NCBI RefSeq assembly: GCF_002723455.1
Contig: NZ_PDUS01000001.1
Location: 157,477 to 221,476, forward strand
DNA: 64,000 nt
Direction of reading: 5' to 3'
From: Pseudoalteromonas sp. 3D05
Lineage (GTDB): Bacteria > Pseudomonadota > Gammaproteobacteria > Enterobacterales > Alteromonadaceae
The position numbers and the translations under genes are program-made. Below are positions 38,483-48,151 of the stretch, in pieces. The notes under the pieces were generated by a model, which was not told the DNA's origin, ran no database searches, and saw only the letters and a list, made by a program, of their open reading frames with translations. Within the stretch, counting starts at the first letter, position 1; the number at the start of each line of letters is the position of its first letter.

Positions 38483-39313
38483 CTACAATGTTTTTACAAA
38501 GTGATTAATGATCGATTTTTTAATTTCTGGGGCTGTATCTTGGCTGAAACCGTGACCAGTTTTATAAGAGTTATGAACTACTTTATGCTTAAAATGCTTA
38601 TTTTTTAAATAAACCTCTATGTCTTTAGACATTTGAAAAGATGGCCAAACTTGATCACTTTCTGCTGAAATCAAAAGTATTGGACCGTTAATATTTTCAA
38701 ATTTGAATATTGATTTATTTACCTGAGTTTTATTTTTTAATGCAACTCTAAACCTGTCGATTAACTTTGCATTTGAATCCAACTCTAGGCCTAAAGCTGG
38801 AATATCTTGGCCTTCAATTGTCCAAGCCGACTTCGGTATTGTTAGACCATGCCAAGCAACCTTACTTGGCGTTGTAACAACCACAGATTTAATACGGGAA
38901 TCCATACTTGCTAATAAAAATGCAGCCTCTGAACCTCTAGAGCCACCAACCACACCAATTCTAGATGAGTCTATTAAAGGATGAGTTTCTAAATAGTCAA
39001 CTGCATCAATGAAATATTCCATTGGTATTTGATCTAGCGTTTGAGAAATACCTTTTTCTTTAAAATAAGCTAGCCCTAATACAGCAACACCGTGAGGTGC
39101 GATCATTTCACCATTAGCATTACCAGTACCTAATCCGCCCTCAGAGCCACCAAAGGCAATTACTACAGGAAGTTTTTTCTCAGTTTTTGGTAAATATAAA
39201 TTAGCAACTAAGTTTTTATACTCGACTTTATTCACCTCGTAATCATCATTCTCAGCTTTTAGTGAAAAAGAAATTAATGGAATAATGAGTAGTAATAATA
39301 TGGATTTATGCAC
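38483..39313 (-). CDS. exported alpha/beta-hydrolase, acyl-CoA thioesterase/BAAT C-terminal type
   Basis: 276 aa from GTG 39313, which has AAGGAA 5 bases upstream and begins a signal peptide (HKSILLLLIIPLISFSLKA). Hydrolase marks: VIAFGGSEGGLG, nucleophile elbow GVVGGSRGSEAA, acid in SAESDQVWP and His in KTGHGFS. The order fits the BAAT_C domain of acyl-CoA thioesterases and bile-acid transferases, but an exported form probably acts on another ester or amide. Lies directly below repeat copy B. Confidence 0.82.
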   Translation of the reverse strand: MHKSILLLLIIPLISFSLKAENDDYEVNKVEYKNLVANLYLPKTEKKLPVVIAFGGSEGGLGTGNANGEMIAPHGVAVLGLAYFKEKGISQTLDQIPMEYFIDAVDYLETHPLIDSSRIGVVGGSRGSEAAFLLASMDSRIKSVVVTTPSKVAWHGLTIPKSAWTIEGQDIPALGLELDSNAKLIDRFRVALKNKTQVNKSIFKFENINGPILLISAESDQVWPSFQMSKDIEVYLKNKHFKHKVVHNSYKTGHGFSQDTAPEIKKSIINHFVKTL

Positions 39314-39334
39314 GCTGTTTCCTTGTAGTGCTAA

Positions 39335-39500
39335 CAAGCCTAGATTAACTCGTTTTCAATTTATTATTATTGATGATTCAACCATAGCTGAGTTCCTATT
39401 TGGGTTCAATCGGTTATCGCTATTTCACGTAAAATATAAAAAGAGAATGTGCGGTTGTTTTAATAGCTGTTTTAGAGGGAATTACAGGTGCTTGATTGGC
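39335..39500. repeat. diverged intergenic repeat, copy B
   Basis: See the matching copy at 28525-28690: TAGATTAACTCGT, GAGTTCCTATTT, ATTTCACGTAAAATATAA and TTTTAGAGGG occur in the same order. The remaining gap to 39768 (about 270 bases) has no open frame; a GCAGCCTTGCAATA block near 39637 also matches copy A's flank. Confidence 0.65.
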
Positions 39501-39768
39501 ATATTTCGGCTAAAAAGGCTCCCCTTTTTAGTGCAGCCTATTTTTCAGCTTTGCTATTTATGAACATTGAAAGGAATAAATTTATTTTGGCATTTAAAAT
39601 ACAATAGCGACCTAACGACAGCCGCAAATATCACCGTTGCAGCCTTGCAATAGTGATTACCCATACAGAGATAAACCAACAATTGAATTAATACTCTAAA
39701 ACCCCACTTCTTTATTATTGAAGATCACAAAGCAACATATTAGTTCTTACAACGAATAGAGAGGTTTT

Positions 39769-40800
39769 ATGCAGGCCATTGAAAACAGACAATTTACTCT
39801 AGCATCGCGCCCACATGGCAAACCAACGAACGATAACTTTTCATTTAAAAAGGTGACTGTTCATGCCTTAAAACAAGGCGAAGTATTATTACGCACCATT
39901 TATTTATCGCTCGATCCCTACATGCGTGGTCGCATGAGCGATGCAAAATCATATGCTGATCCTGTAGCAATTGGTGAAGTGATGGTGGGTGCGACTGTGT
40001 GCCAAATCGAGCAATCAAATAACGATAAATTTGCAGTGGGTGATTGGGTGCTGGCCTATACAGGTTGGCAAGACTATGCCATTTCAGATGGTGAAGGCCT
40101 GATGCCGCTGGGTAAAAATCCAAGTAACCCTTCTTATGCACTTGGCATTATGGGCATGCCTGGTTTTACCGCTTATATGGGGCTACTTGATATTGGCGCT
40201 CCTAAAGAAGGGGAAACAGTGGTGGTTGCTGCTGCAACTGGGCCAGTCGGTGCCACTGTTGGGCAAATAGCTAAACTTAAAGGCTGTAAAGTTGTTGGTA
40301 TTGCTGGCGGCAATGAAAAGTGCCAATACGCAGTTGATACGTTAGGGTTTGATGCCTGTATTGATCACCGCTGCGACAATTTTAATGAGCAATTAGCCAA
40401 CGCTTGTGACGCCGGAATTGATGTTTATTATGAAAATGTAGGCGGAAAGGTGTTCAATGCCGTATTACCCTTACTAAATACAGCAGCTCGCGTACCGCTG
40501 TGCGGATTAGTATCGCAATATAACGCGACTGAGTTGCCACAGGGCCCAGATCGTATGGGGGCGCTAATGGGGCAAATACTTACTAAGCGTATAAAAATGC
40601 AAGGCTTCATTATTTTTGATGACTACGGCCATCGTTATGATGAATTTGCCACTGACATGCAAAAGTGGCTGAGTGAAGGAAAAATTCATTACCGCGAACA
40701 TTTGGTCACTGGCTTTGAAAACACCCTCACTGCATTTAACGATATGATTGATGGCAAAAACTTCGGCAAAACCGTTGTACAAGTTAATCAACCACTTTAA
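39769..40800 (+). CDS. curA: NADP-dependent oxidoreductase, CurA/leukotriene B4 dehydrogenase-like MDR
   Basis: 343-aa zinc-free medium-chain dehydrogenase/reductase that reduces activated double bonds such as those of enones. Family marks: LSLDPYMRGRMSD near residue 44, GMPGFTAYMGLLDIG, the nucleotide-binding AAATGPVGATVGQIAKLKG, and YYENVGGKVFNAVLPLL. AGAGAGG precedes the ATG. A GST gene follows after a terminator-like stem, suggesting a role in detoxifying reactive electrophiles. Confidence 0.9.
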   Translation: MQAIENRQFTLASRPHGKPTNDNFSFKKVTVHALKQGEVLLRTIYLSLDPYMRGRMSDAKSYADPVAIGEVMVGATVCQIEQSNNDKFAVGDWVLAYTGWQDYAISDGEGLMPLGKNPSNPSYALGIMGMPGFTAYMGLLDIGAPKEGETVVVAAATGPVGATVGQIAKLKGCKVVGIAGGNEKCQYAVDTLGFDACIDHRCDNFNEQLANACDAGIDVYYENVGGKVFNAVLPLLNTAARVPLCGLVSQYNATELPQGPDRMGALMGQILTKRIKMQGFIIFDDYGHRYDEFATDMQKWLSEGKIHYREHLVTGFENTLTAFNDMIDGKNFGKTVVQVNQPL

Positions 40801-40807
40801 ATTTACC

Positions 40808-40831
40808 CTGCGCAGCAAGGGCTGCGCTTTT
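40808..40831 (+). terminator. terminator-like stem between curA and GST genes
   Basis: GCGCAGC (40810-40816) and GCTGCGC (40821-40827) pair around AAGG, followed by TTTT. The GST ribosome site (AAGGA) begins right after, so read-through is possible. Confidence 0.7.
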
Positions 40832-40841
40832 AAGGACAACC

Positions 40842-41459
40842 ATGATTAAATTACACCACCTAAATAAGTCACGTTCTAAACGCATTATTTGGTTACTTGA
40901 AGAGCTAGAGGTCGATTACGAAATTGTTGCGTACCAGCGCAACAGTGACACTTTTTTAGCGCCTGATGAATTAAAAAACGTACATCAACTGGGTAAGTCA
41001 CCGGTAATCGAAGACGACGGTTTAATTGTCACTGAGTCAGGCGCGATTACTGATTACCTCATTACTAAATACGGTAATGGCAAATTTGCGCCACAAGCGG
41101 GTACCGCTGACTATATTGACTATCAACAGTGGCTACACTTTGCAGAAAGCTCTGCCATTTTACCGCTTTTACTGAAAATGTTTGTACAAAAAGATGGCGC
41201 TAAAACACAGTTTTTAGAAGGCTACGCCGATGCAGAAACAGCCAAAGTAATTAGTTACTTTGATGACCGTTTAGCGGATAAACGCTACTTAGTAGGTGAT
41301 ACGCTGACAGGTGCCGATTTCATGATGTCGTTTATTGTTGAAATTGTGAAAAACTCAGGTCAATTAGGCCACTTTAAAAATCTAGTGAAATACGACGAGC
41401 AATTACACTCTCATGAAAAATTTCATACCACTGAAGAACTCGAGCAAAAATATGGATAA
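40842..41459 (+). CDS. glutathione S-transferase
   Basis: 205 aa. N-terminal thioredoxin-like domain with the SRSKRIIWLLEELEVDYEIV helix start and the glutathione-binding VIEDDGLIVTESGAITDYL segment; all-helical C-terminal domain with the conserved TGADFMMSF cap. Conjugates or reduces electrophiles with glutathione. Directly downstream of the curA-like reductase. Confidence 0.92.
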   Translation: MIKLHHLNKSRSKRIIWLLEELEVDYEIVAYQRNSDTFLAPDELKNVHQLGKSPVIEDDGLIVTESGAITDYLITKYGNGKFAPQAGTADYIDYQQWLHFAESSAILPLLLKMFVQKDGAKTQFLEGYADAETAKVISYFDDRLADKRYLVGDTLTGADFMMSFIVEIVKNSGQLGHFKNLVKYDEQLHSHEKFHTTEELEQKYG

Positions 41460-41477
41460 TGCTTTCTAAGCATTTAC

Positions 41478-41500
41478 AAAAGGGGCTGTAAAGCCCCTTT
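41478..41500. terminator. bidirectional terminator between GST and kdpE-like genes
   Basis: AAAGGGGCT (41479-41487) pairs with AGCCCCTTT (41492-41500). It serves convergent transcripts from both sides. Confidence 0.8.
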
Positions 41501-41521
41501 ACGCTATATACTCAAACCACC

Positions 41522-42190
41522 TCAATCAACTAAACGGTAACCGACCGCAGGCTCTGTTAGTAAATGCTTTGGGCTAGCGGGGTTTTGTTCGAGCTTTTGT
41601 CTTAACTGGGCCATATGTACGCGCACATATTCAGGGCGATTAATATATTGCTCCCCCCATACATGGCTTAATATTGCATTATGAGTAAGCACTTTATCTT
41701 TATTTTGTAGCATCAACAGTAAAATTGCATACTCTTTTTTGGTCAGTTTAACTTCTTGCTGCGCAACTGTAACAGTATGCTTATGTGGGTTAACCTTAAT
41801 ACTGCCGCAAGTTAAAGCTAAGCGAGTATGTGTATTAGTGCGTAATAACACGCGAATTCGCGCCAGTAATTCATTAGCGCTAAAAGGTTTAGTTAAGTAA
41901 TCATTAGCGCCATTATCAAGAGCGGTTACTTTTTCAACTTCGCCATCACGTGCTGACAGTACCAATACGGGTAATTGACTCCACTGCCTCAGTTCGAGTA
42001 ACCAATCTTGACCATCCATATCTTGTAAGCCTAAATCCAATAATACTAAATCAAACTGTTGTTCACTTAAAAGCGCAAAACCATCCAGCCCTTTAGCCCT
42101 CACACTCACCTGATAACCGCTGGCAGCTAATAGGGTTTTAAGAAAGCTTTGCAACGGCGGCGAGTCTTCTAAAGCTAAAATATTAATCAT
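41522..42190 (-). CDS. kdpE: KdpE-like OmpR-family response regulator
   Basis: 222 aa: receiver domain with phospho-acceptor D52 (LVLLDLGLQDMDG), DYLTKPFSANELLARI, and a winged-helix C-terminus with VNPHKHTVTVAQQEVKLTKKE in part and VHMAQLRQKLEQNP. This is KdpE-type, but the neighbouring transporter is Trk/Ktr, not the KdpFABC ATPase. It overlaps the kinase gene by 8 bases. Confidence 0.9.
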   Translation of the reverse strand: MINILALEDSPPLQSFLKTLLAASGYQVSVRAKGLDGFALLSEQQFDLVLLDLGLQDMDGQDWLLELRQWSQLPVLVLSARDGEVEKVTALDNGANDYLTKPFSANELLARIRVLLRTNTHTRLALTCGSIKVNPHKHTVTVAQQEVKLTKKEYAILLLMLQNKDKVLTHNAILSHVWGEQYINRPEYVRVHMAQLRQKLEQNPASPKHLLTEPAVGYRLVD

Positions 42191-43505
42191 TTAACTTACT
42201 CCATGCTAAGCAAGCGCTGGCAGTTTGTTGTTGGCCATTTATATCTAACATAAAGCTACCATGGTGAAATTTAGCCACTACATCACAGATCACACTACCT
42301 AAACCAACACCTTGATCAGTGCTGGTTAGCACAGGGCTTGGCAATTGATTGGTAACGCAAAGTTGGTAGTCAACTTGTTGTCCATGATGTTGATAACTAA
42401 AGGTAAGCTCTGCGTGACCATCACCATAGCGACTGGCGTTTTCAAGCATATTCGCCAAGGCAATTTCAAGCAAGGTGATATCCCCTTCGCAGTTGTCTTG
42501 TTCACCTATGTGGGTTGCTAGCTCAAAATCAAATAATAGCTGCTGGCGACGCGCTTGGGCTTCGCTGATCAAAGTTTGCAAGCTAATCGTTTGCCATTGC
42601 AAGTCTTCGCCCATCTTATTAACCCGACTAAGCTCCATAACTTTATCAAAATGTTCGTTAAGAATTTTACTCTGTTCATAAATATTATGCGCTTGCTCTG
42701 CGGCCATTGCCTCATTGAGCACAATGTTTTTATCCGCTAGCATGCTTGATGCCCCCATAATAGTCGCAAGCGGGGTTCGTAAATCATGTGACAGACTGCG
42801 TAATAAAGCATTTTTAGCACGCTCGAGTTCAGCTTGCACTGATATAGCAGCTGACTGTTGGCGTAGCTGCGTGTTCTCATGTGCCTGATATAGCACTGAA
42901 ATTGAAGTATTTAAAAATGCACTTTTCGCCTCATCAAGTGGTTCTGAGGCTATAAAACCGCCCCAACGACTATCAACTTCACCGATCGCAAAGTAATGTG
43001 TTGATTGTGCATTTTGAGTCATTCTAGCTTGTTGCCAATCAAGTTCTATCTGTAAGTGTTGCTCAATTACCGCCTGGAAATAGTCGCGCTGATTGTCTAC
43101 TTCATCGAGTCCATTTAATCCTTTAGCAAGCTCGTATAGGCAACTGGTGTTACTCGCATGATGTTTGATATCACTAATTTTACGCGTAAGCTGGCCTGCT
43201 AATTGGCTTATCACCAACCCCACTATCAGCATTACTGCAAAGGTCACAACATATTCAATATTTTCAATATGAAACGTGAAATACGGGCTAACAAAAAACC
43301 AATCAGTACAAGCCACACTGACTAGGGTGGTCATAGCCGCTACGCGACGATTACTGCGCAGTGCCACTAAAGTAACCCATAACAGTTGCAGCATTACAAT
43401 GTCAGTAGTGGTAAACCAATCACGCACCGGAAAAATAGCCAACACAATCAGTATTGGCATGAGCACACTTGCAGCAGTTGCACTGAGGTATTGTTGTATC
43501 TTCAT
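42183..43505 (-). CDS. short KdpD-like sensor histidine kinase lacking the KdpD N-terminal domains
   Basis: 440 aa against about 895 in E. coli KdpD. It starts directly at the four-helix DUF4118 membrane block (includes ACTDWFFVSPYFTF), followed by a GAF-like region, HisKA with the phospho-acceptor in RSLSHDLRTPLATIMG, and HATPase with ENASRYGDGHAEL and DQGVGLGSVI. The cytoplasmic KdpD and USP-like N-terminal domains, which sense ATP and K+ in KdpD, are absent. It is divergent from the ktrAB-like genes, its likely targets. Confidence 0.88.
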   Translation of the reverse strand: MKIQQYLSATAASVLMPILIVLAIFPVRDWFTTTDIVMLQLLWVTLVALRSNRRVAAMTTLVSVACTDWFFVSPYFTFHIENIEYVVTFAVMLIVGLVISQLAGQLTRKISDIKHHASNTSCLYELAKGLNGLDEVDNQRDYFQAVIEQHLQIELDWQQARMTQNAQSTHYFAIGEVDSRWGGFIASEPLDEAKSAFLNTSISVLYQAHENTQLRQQSAAISVQAELERAKNALLRSLSHDLRTPLATIMGASSMLADKNIVLNEAMAAEQAHNIYEQSKILNEHFDKVMELSRVNKMGEDLQWQTISLQTLISEAQARRQQLLFDFELATHIGEQDNCEGDITLLEIALANMLENASRYGDGHAELTFSYQHHGQQVDYQLCVTNQLPSPVLTSTDQGVGLGSVICDVVAKFHHGSFMLDINGQQQTASACLAWSKLND

Positions 43506-43569
43506 TATATCGCTCGGTAAAGGTTTACACCTTAGCTTACTGCGATTACTGGGTGGCGACTATAAAGTT

Positions 43570-43609
43570 TTTATAAAGATTTTTATCCTAAGTATTAAAT
43601 CTTTATAAA
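43570..43609. promoter_or_regulatory. 13-bp inverted repeat, candidate KdpE-type operator
   Basis: TTTATAAAGATTT (43570-43582) is exactly complementary to AAATCTTTATAAA (43597-43609). A further TATAAAG at 43561-43567 makes a direct repeat with the left arm. It lies in the 175-base gap between the divergent kinase and ktrA-like genes; AT-rich TTTATA boxes are typical for KdpE. Confidence 0.68.
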
Positions 43610-43680
43610 GCTTAGCGCTGAGCCACTGACTTTTAATTTGCACAGCTTACACTCTGCTGGTCTTTTAATTTTATTGAGTA

Positions 43681-44346
43681 ATGAACATGGCGCAGTTTGC
43701 AGTTATTGGTTTAGGGCGGTTTGGTGTCACTGCCTGTTTAGAGCTGGCTCATCACGGCCATAATGTTTGCGCTGCAGATATAAGTGACAGCACGGTAAAT
43801 CATTATGCAAATCAACTTAGCTATACCGTCGTAATTGATGCCAGCGATGAAGCGCAATTAGCACGCCTTGATCTGGTCAGCTGCCAGGCAGTACTGGTTG
43901 CCATTGGCGAAAACATTGAAGCCAGTATTTTATGTGTATTACACCTTAAAAACCTAGGTGTAAAAGAAATTTGGGTAAAAGCCTGCACAAAAAGTCACCA
44001 CCAAATTTTGAGTAAGTTGGGTGTCTCTCGAATTATTCACCCTGAGGAAGAAATGGGTGTACGCGTTGCACAAGCTCTAAATTATCCAATGGTGAATCAA
44101 TATTTTGCCTTAACTCAAAGCACATTTATTGTAGAACTGGCGATTGATTTACACTTATCAGGGCGCACCATCGGCTGGTTATTAAAAGAACGTGGCAGCG
44201 ATATTAAGCCACTGACTCTGCGCCGTGACGAAAACTTCAATACCGAATTAAACTTAGATACCGAGCTGCGCCATGGCGACAGTTTAGTGCTTTTAGGCTC
44301 AAAAACCTACCTAACCAAACTAGCCAAAAGGTTCAAAGCGCTATGA
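43681..44346 (+). CDS. TrkA/KtrA-type potassium-channel regulatory subunit
   Basis: 221 aa with an N-terminal RCK/Rossmann domain (AVIGLGRFGVTACLELAHHGH in part, with GxGxxG) and a C-terminal TrkA_C ligand-binding domain (IGWLLKERGSDIKPLTLRR in part). Single RCK unit as in KtrA, half the length of E. coli TrkA. Gates the membrane subunit by nucleotide. Overlaps it by four bases. ATG at 43687 is an alternative start. Confidence 0.93.
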   Translation: MNMAQFAVIGLGRFGVTACLELAHHGHNVCAADISDSTVNHYANQLSYTVVIDASDEAQLARLDLVSCQAVLVAIGENIEASILCVLHLKNLGVKEIWVKACTKSHHQILSKLGVSRIIHPEEEMGVRVAQALNYPMVNQYFALTQSTFIVELAIDLHLSGRTIGWLLKERGSDIKPLTLRRDENFNTELNLDTELRHGDSLVLLGSKTYLTKLAKRFKAL

Positions 44347-45710
44347 TCAATTGGCAGGCAAATAGCTACCCCAAAACCTTTGTACAAGGTAGCCGCTATA
44401 AACAGCGCAAGTTAAATCCACCACTTATTCTAACCTGTGGTTTTATTGTTTTAATTATTATCGGCACCGGTTTATTACTGACTCCGCTTGCCAGCATACA
44501 GCCGCTAAGCTTGATGCAAGCTATGTTTACCGCCACTTCTGCGGTAACAGTTACAGGGCTGGTTGTCATTGATACTGCAAGTGCACTGACGGTATTTGGC
44601 CAAAGTGTGGTTATGGTGCTAATTCAAATTGGTGGTATTGGCTTTATGACAGTCGCGGTCATTTCACTGTTGAGCTTAGGCAAAACTTTGGGCTTACAAC
44701 AGCGGTTACTAGCAAGTACAGCGCTTGATACTAACGACTTATCAGGTGTGATCAAAGTGGCTAAGTATGTGGTGGTGTATTCTTTAATTATCGAAAGCAT
44801 CGCTTTTGTACTGCTTTGGGTTAGTTGGTTTGATGACTACGGCTTTTGGCAGGGCGCTTATCAAAGCCTATTTTATACCATTTCAGCCTTTAACAATGCT
44901 GGTTTTGCTTTGAGCTCTGATAGCCTTAGCCAGTTTCGTGGTGACTTGATGGTCAATTTAGTGATCACCGCATTGTTTATAATCGGCGGATTAGGCTTTA
45001 CTGTGCTGATTGATATTTACCAGCAGCGCCGCTGGCAGAAGCTAGCAACCAATACCCGTATTGTGTTGCTTGCAACTTTAATCATCAATAGCTTAGCTTT
45101 TGTACTGATATTTTTATTTGAGTATTCAAACCCGTTAACACTGGCAAATTTACCTTTGAATGAGCAGCTTATCAGTGCATGGTTTCAAGCTGTAACCCCA
45201 CGTACCGCTGGGTTTAATACGTTACCAATTGAATCGCTGACTACCGACTCAACATTATTCACTATGTTGCTAATGATGATTGGTGGCGGCTCTGTAAGTA
45301 CAGCAAGCGGTATAAAATTGGGCACTTTTGTTATTTTATTATTAGCCATGTACAGCTACTTACGCCAACAAGCCACGGTGACTGTGTTTAACCGCCAGCT
45401 CAGTGACAAGCTAGTGATAAAAGCATTGAGTGTGATGATTTTATATATGTTTATCGCCTTCACCAGCATTATGATCATCGCACGTATTGAGCCACTCGCG
45501 GTAATGGATATTAGCTTTGAAGTAATTTCAGCTCTGAGTACCGTTGGTCTTTCAAGAGGCATCACAGGGGAGCTTGGGACTGCAAGCCAATGCTTGATTA
45601 TATTATTAATGCTAATTGGCCGTGTTGGCCCACTAACGTTTGCGTATTGTTTTGCCAGACAAAAAAAGCAACCGCTAACTTACCCAGCCACATCAATACA
45701 AATTGGCTAA
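44343..45710 (+). CDS. TrkH/KtrB-type potassium uptake subunit
   Basis: 455 aa, four M1-P-M2 repeats. The four filter loops are seen as SAVTVTGL, SAFNNAGFAL, TPRTAGFNTL and STVGLSRGI. Each keeps the central Gly. Length fits KtrB better than TrkH (about 480). Moves K+ (or Na+-coupled K+) across the inner membrane, gated by the preceding RCK subunit. ATGA overlap with it. Confidence 0.94.
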   Translation: MINWQANSYPKTFVQGSRYKQRKLNPPLILTCGFIVLIIIGTGLLLTPLASIQPLSLMQAMFTATSAVTVTGLVVIDTASALTVFGQSVVMVLIQIGGIGFMTVAVISLLSLGKTLGLQQRLLASTALDTNDLSGVIKVAKYVVVYSLIIESIAFVLLWVSWFDDYGFWQGAYQSLFYTISAFNNAGFALSSDSLSQFRGDLMVNLVITALFIIGGLGFTVLIDIYQQRRWQKLATNTRIVLLATLIINSLAFVLIFLFEYSNPLTLANLPLNEQLISAWFQAVTPRTAGFNTLPIESLTTDSTLFTMLLMMIGGGSVSTASGIKLGTFVILLLAMYSYLRQQATVTVFNRQLSDKLVIKALSVMILYMFIAFTSIMIIARIEPLAVMDISFEVISALSTVGLSRGITGELGTASQCLIILLMLIGRVGPLTFAYCFARQKKQPLTYPATSIQIG

Positions 45711-45753
45711 CAACAATTTAAATACTTACCAAAGGGAAAAATGATACTAAAAG

Positions 45754-46071
45754 CTATATTCCTGCGATTTCACGCTCGGTTATGCACTCGTCTGAGGCCA
45801 TTTCAAATTCGCGACATATAAGCGGGCGGTTTTCGTAGATTGAACACATTAAGGTATTGCGGTCTAGGGCTTGGCACCAGCCGTCATCCGCGCGCTTCAT
45901 CACTTCACTGCCCCATTGGTCATAATCAATATAATGAAAAGGCACGCCGGTGTCTGTGAGTATTTGCACCTCTAGTTGGCAACAACACGCTTGGCAGTTA
46001 CTGCATAAGACAGGCTCATTTTCAGTACTGACGACGATTGGGATCTGATTAGGTATGACGGTCTGGGGCAT
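45754..46071 (-). CDS. YkgJ-family cysteine-cluster protein
   Basis: 105 aa with the cluster CSNCQACCC, followed by CQALDRNTLMCSIYENRPLICREF. This is the CxxCxxCC...C...C...C pattern of the UPF0153/YkgJ family, predicted to bind Zn or an Fe-S centre. Function unknown. Divergence from and proximity to potassium genes is likely accidental. Confidence 0.88.
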   Translation of the reverse strand: MPQTVIPNQIPIVVSTENEPVLCSNCQACCCQLEVQILTDTGVPFHYIDYDQWGSEVMKRADDGWCQALDRNTLMCSIYENRPLICREFEMASDECITEREIAGI

Positions 46072-46116
46072 AGGTGCTTACTTTTAAGAATAAGCCCCTA
46101 GCATACCTGAGTGAGC

Positions 46117-48054
46117 CTATCGCGCCAGTAATTTTGCTTTTATTTCGCTGTAACGCTGCTGCTCACATAGACCAAAACCGCTGAGCTGACGTACCTTATT
46201 GCGCGCAAAAAGAGGAACGCTCATTCCGGCTAAAAAACGACATTGAGTTTCAATACCCACATCATGAATCCCCTTGGTTGCAAGGTGCGCGAGTAACTCA
46301 TCTACTTTTTTATAGATTATCTCATCAGCCGCAAACTCATGTGCTAATGAATACTCAAGTGTGACCGCCTGCCCACGACACACAGAGCAATGTCCGCATT
46401 GCTCTGGCGCCTGATGGTCGTCAAAATAACGCGCTAAGTTATAACTTAGGCAACTTTTGAGTTCAAAAAAGCGGATCAATGCTGCAATTCGTTTTATTTC
46501 GGCCTGCTCTTTATCTACAAAATAATCATGCAGTTGTTTTGCTAATTCAGGGTTACTAATAACCTCGTCATGTACTTGGTACACTTGGGTAATGCGCTTT
46601 GTTTCAAGCGTAATTAAATTCTTCTCGGCCAAGTAATCAAGGGCTGCAACAACGCGTTTGCGATCCACTTGAGCCGCTTGTGTTAGGCTATCGAAATTAA
46701 GCGTTCCCCATATTTTTTTAAACTGGGTGTGACTAAATATTTGGTTTAAAAACGCTTGCCTATCGGCATCAAACTGCGCAAGTAGCTGTGACTTATCAAC
46801 TAAAAATTTATATTTAAAGTCAGCGTAATAGGCATAGAGCGGAGTTATCGCACCTTGTATTTCCAATTGCACTAATAAAGTTTTAAGCGCTAACTGGCGA
46901 ATATTACTATCACTAGAGAGGCTATACTCTTGCATTTCCCATTGTTGATTCGCACTCGTATGCTGGCGAATATCATTTATCACATGCTCAATACCATTAA
47001 GCTCTGGGGTATCACCGTAAACAAAATTTTCAACCGTGTTCAAACCATCTAAATTAGCTAAGGTAAAACATTGCGACGGCTGCCCATCTCGCCCCGCACG
47101 ACCAATTTCTTGGCTGTAGTTTTCAATCGATTTAGGTAAGTCATAATGAATAACAAAACGGATATCTGATTTATCAACGCCCATACCAAACGCAATAGTA
47201 GCTACAACTACGTTAATTTTACCCGCCATAAAATCATCTTGAATGCTATAGCGTAAAGTATCTTCTAACCCCGCATGGTACGCAACAGCCTGCAAGCCTT
47301 GCTGGCTAAGTGTATTAGCAACTTGTTCTGCACTTTGCTGTAAAGTGACATACACTATGCCGGGCCCACTTTGCTGCCTTACAATATCGCCCAGTATTGT
47401 GTCTTTATCGGCACTTTTAACACTCAACACTGATAGGTCTAAATTACTGCGATAAAACCCAGTCTGCACAATGCACTCAGGGGCGATAGCAAAGCGTTCG
47501 CTCATATCGCGTTTTACTTTTTTTGTTGCCGTGGCTGTTAATAACAATACCAAAGGGATATTTAACTCTTCGCGGTAGCGCGGTAACTTTAAATAATCAG
47601 GCCTAAAATTATGGCCCCACTCAGAGATACAGTGCGCTTCATCTACCACCAGCATCGAAATAGCGACTTGATTAATAAACTCACGGAAACGCTCATTTTT
47701 AAAGCGCTCAACCGACACCATCAGTATTTTAACTTTACCAGCGCGTACATCGCTCATCACGGTGTGGCTTTGCTCACTACTTTGGCTAGAATCTAAACTG
47801 GCGGCATAAATCCCTTTATTATTTAAAAAGCTGATTTGATCTTTCATCAAGGCTAATAAAGGCGATACCACCAAGGTTAGATTCGGTAAATGCAAAGCGG
47901 TTAATTGATAGCACAAAGACTTACCTGAGCCTGTAGGAAAAATAGCTAACGATGATTGATTATTTAACAGTTGTTCTATCGTTTGTTGCTGACCTGGGCG
48001 AAATTGATTAAAACCAAAGTGCTGTTCAAGTGTACCGTGCAATGAAGCCGTCAT
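46117..48054 (-). CDS. recQ: RecQ-family ATP-dependent DNA helicase
   Basis: 645 aa from ATG 48054, chosen because AAAGGGAT lies just upstream and HFGFNQFRPGQ begins 10 residues later. Motif I is FPTGSGKSLCYQ, motif II VDEAHCISEWGH, motif III TATAT, motif VI QEIGRAGRDGQPS. The RQC zinc site reads SCLSYNLARYF ... CGHCSVC. No clear HRDC domain; the C-terminus ends in a short helical region. Unwinds forks and recombination intermediates. Confidence 0.92.
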   Translation of the reverse strand: MTASLHGTLEQHFGFNQFRPGQQQTIEQLLNNQSSLAIFPTGSGKSLCYQLTALHLPNLTLVVSPLLALMKDQISFLNNKGIYAASLDSSQSSEQSHTVMSDVRAGKVKILMVSVERFKNERFREFINQVAISMLVVDEAHCISEWGHNFRPDYLKLPRYREELNIPLVLLLTATATKKVKRDMSERFAIAPECIVQTGFYRSNLDLSVLSVKSADKDTILGDIVRQQSGPGIVYVTLQQSAEQVANTLSQQGLQAVAYHAGLEDTLRYSIQDDFMAGKINVVVATIAFGMGVDKSDIRFVIHYDLPKSIENYSQEIGRAGRDGQPSQCFTLANLDGLNTVENFVYGDTPELNGIEHVINDIRQHTSANQQWEMQEYSLSSDSNIRQLALKTLLVQLEIQGAITPLYAYYADFKYKFLVDKSQLLAQFDADRQAFLNQIFSHTQFKKIWGTLNFDSLTQAAQVDRKRVVAALDYLAEKNLITLETKRITQVYQVHDEVISNPELAKQLHDYFVDKEQAEIKRIAALIRFFELKSCLSYNLARYFDDHQAPEQCGHCSVCRGQAVTLEYSLAHEFAADEIIYKKVDELLAHLATKGIHDVGIETQCRFLAGMSVPLFARNKVRQLSGFGLCEQQRYSEIKAKLLAR

Positions 48055-48151
48055 ATTATCCCTTTGCTTTAAATTCCCTAATAAAGGAAATAGTAGCCGT
48101 AAATTTAACAAGCTGCCATGTTACCTTTTTTGCCGCTTGATTTCTTTGCTT

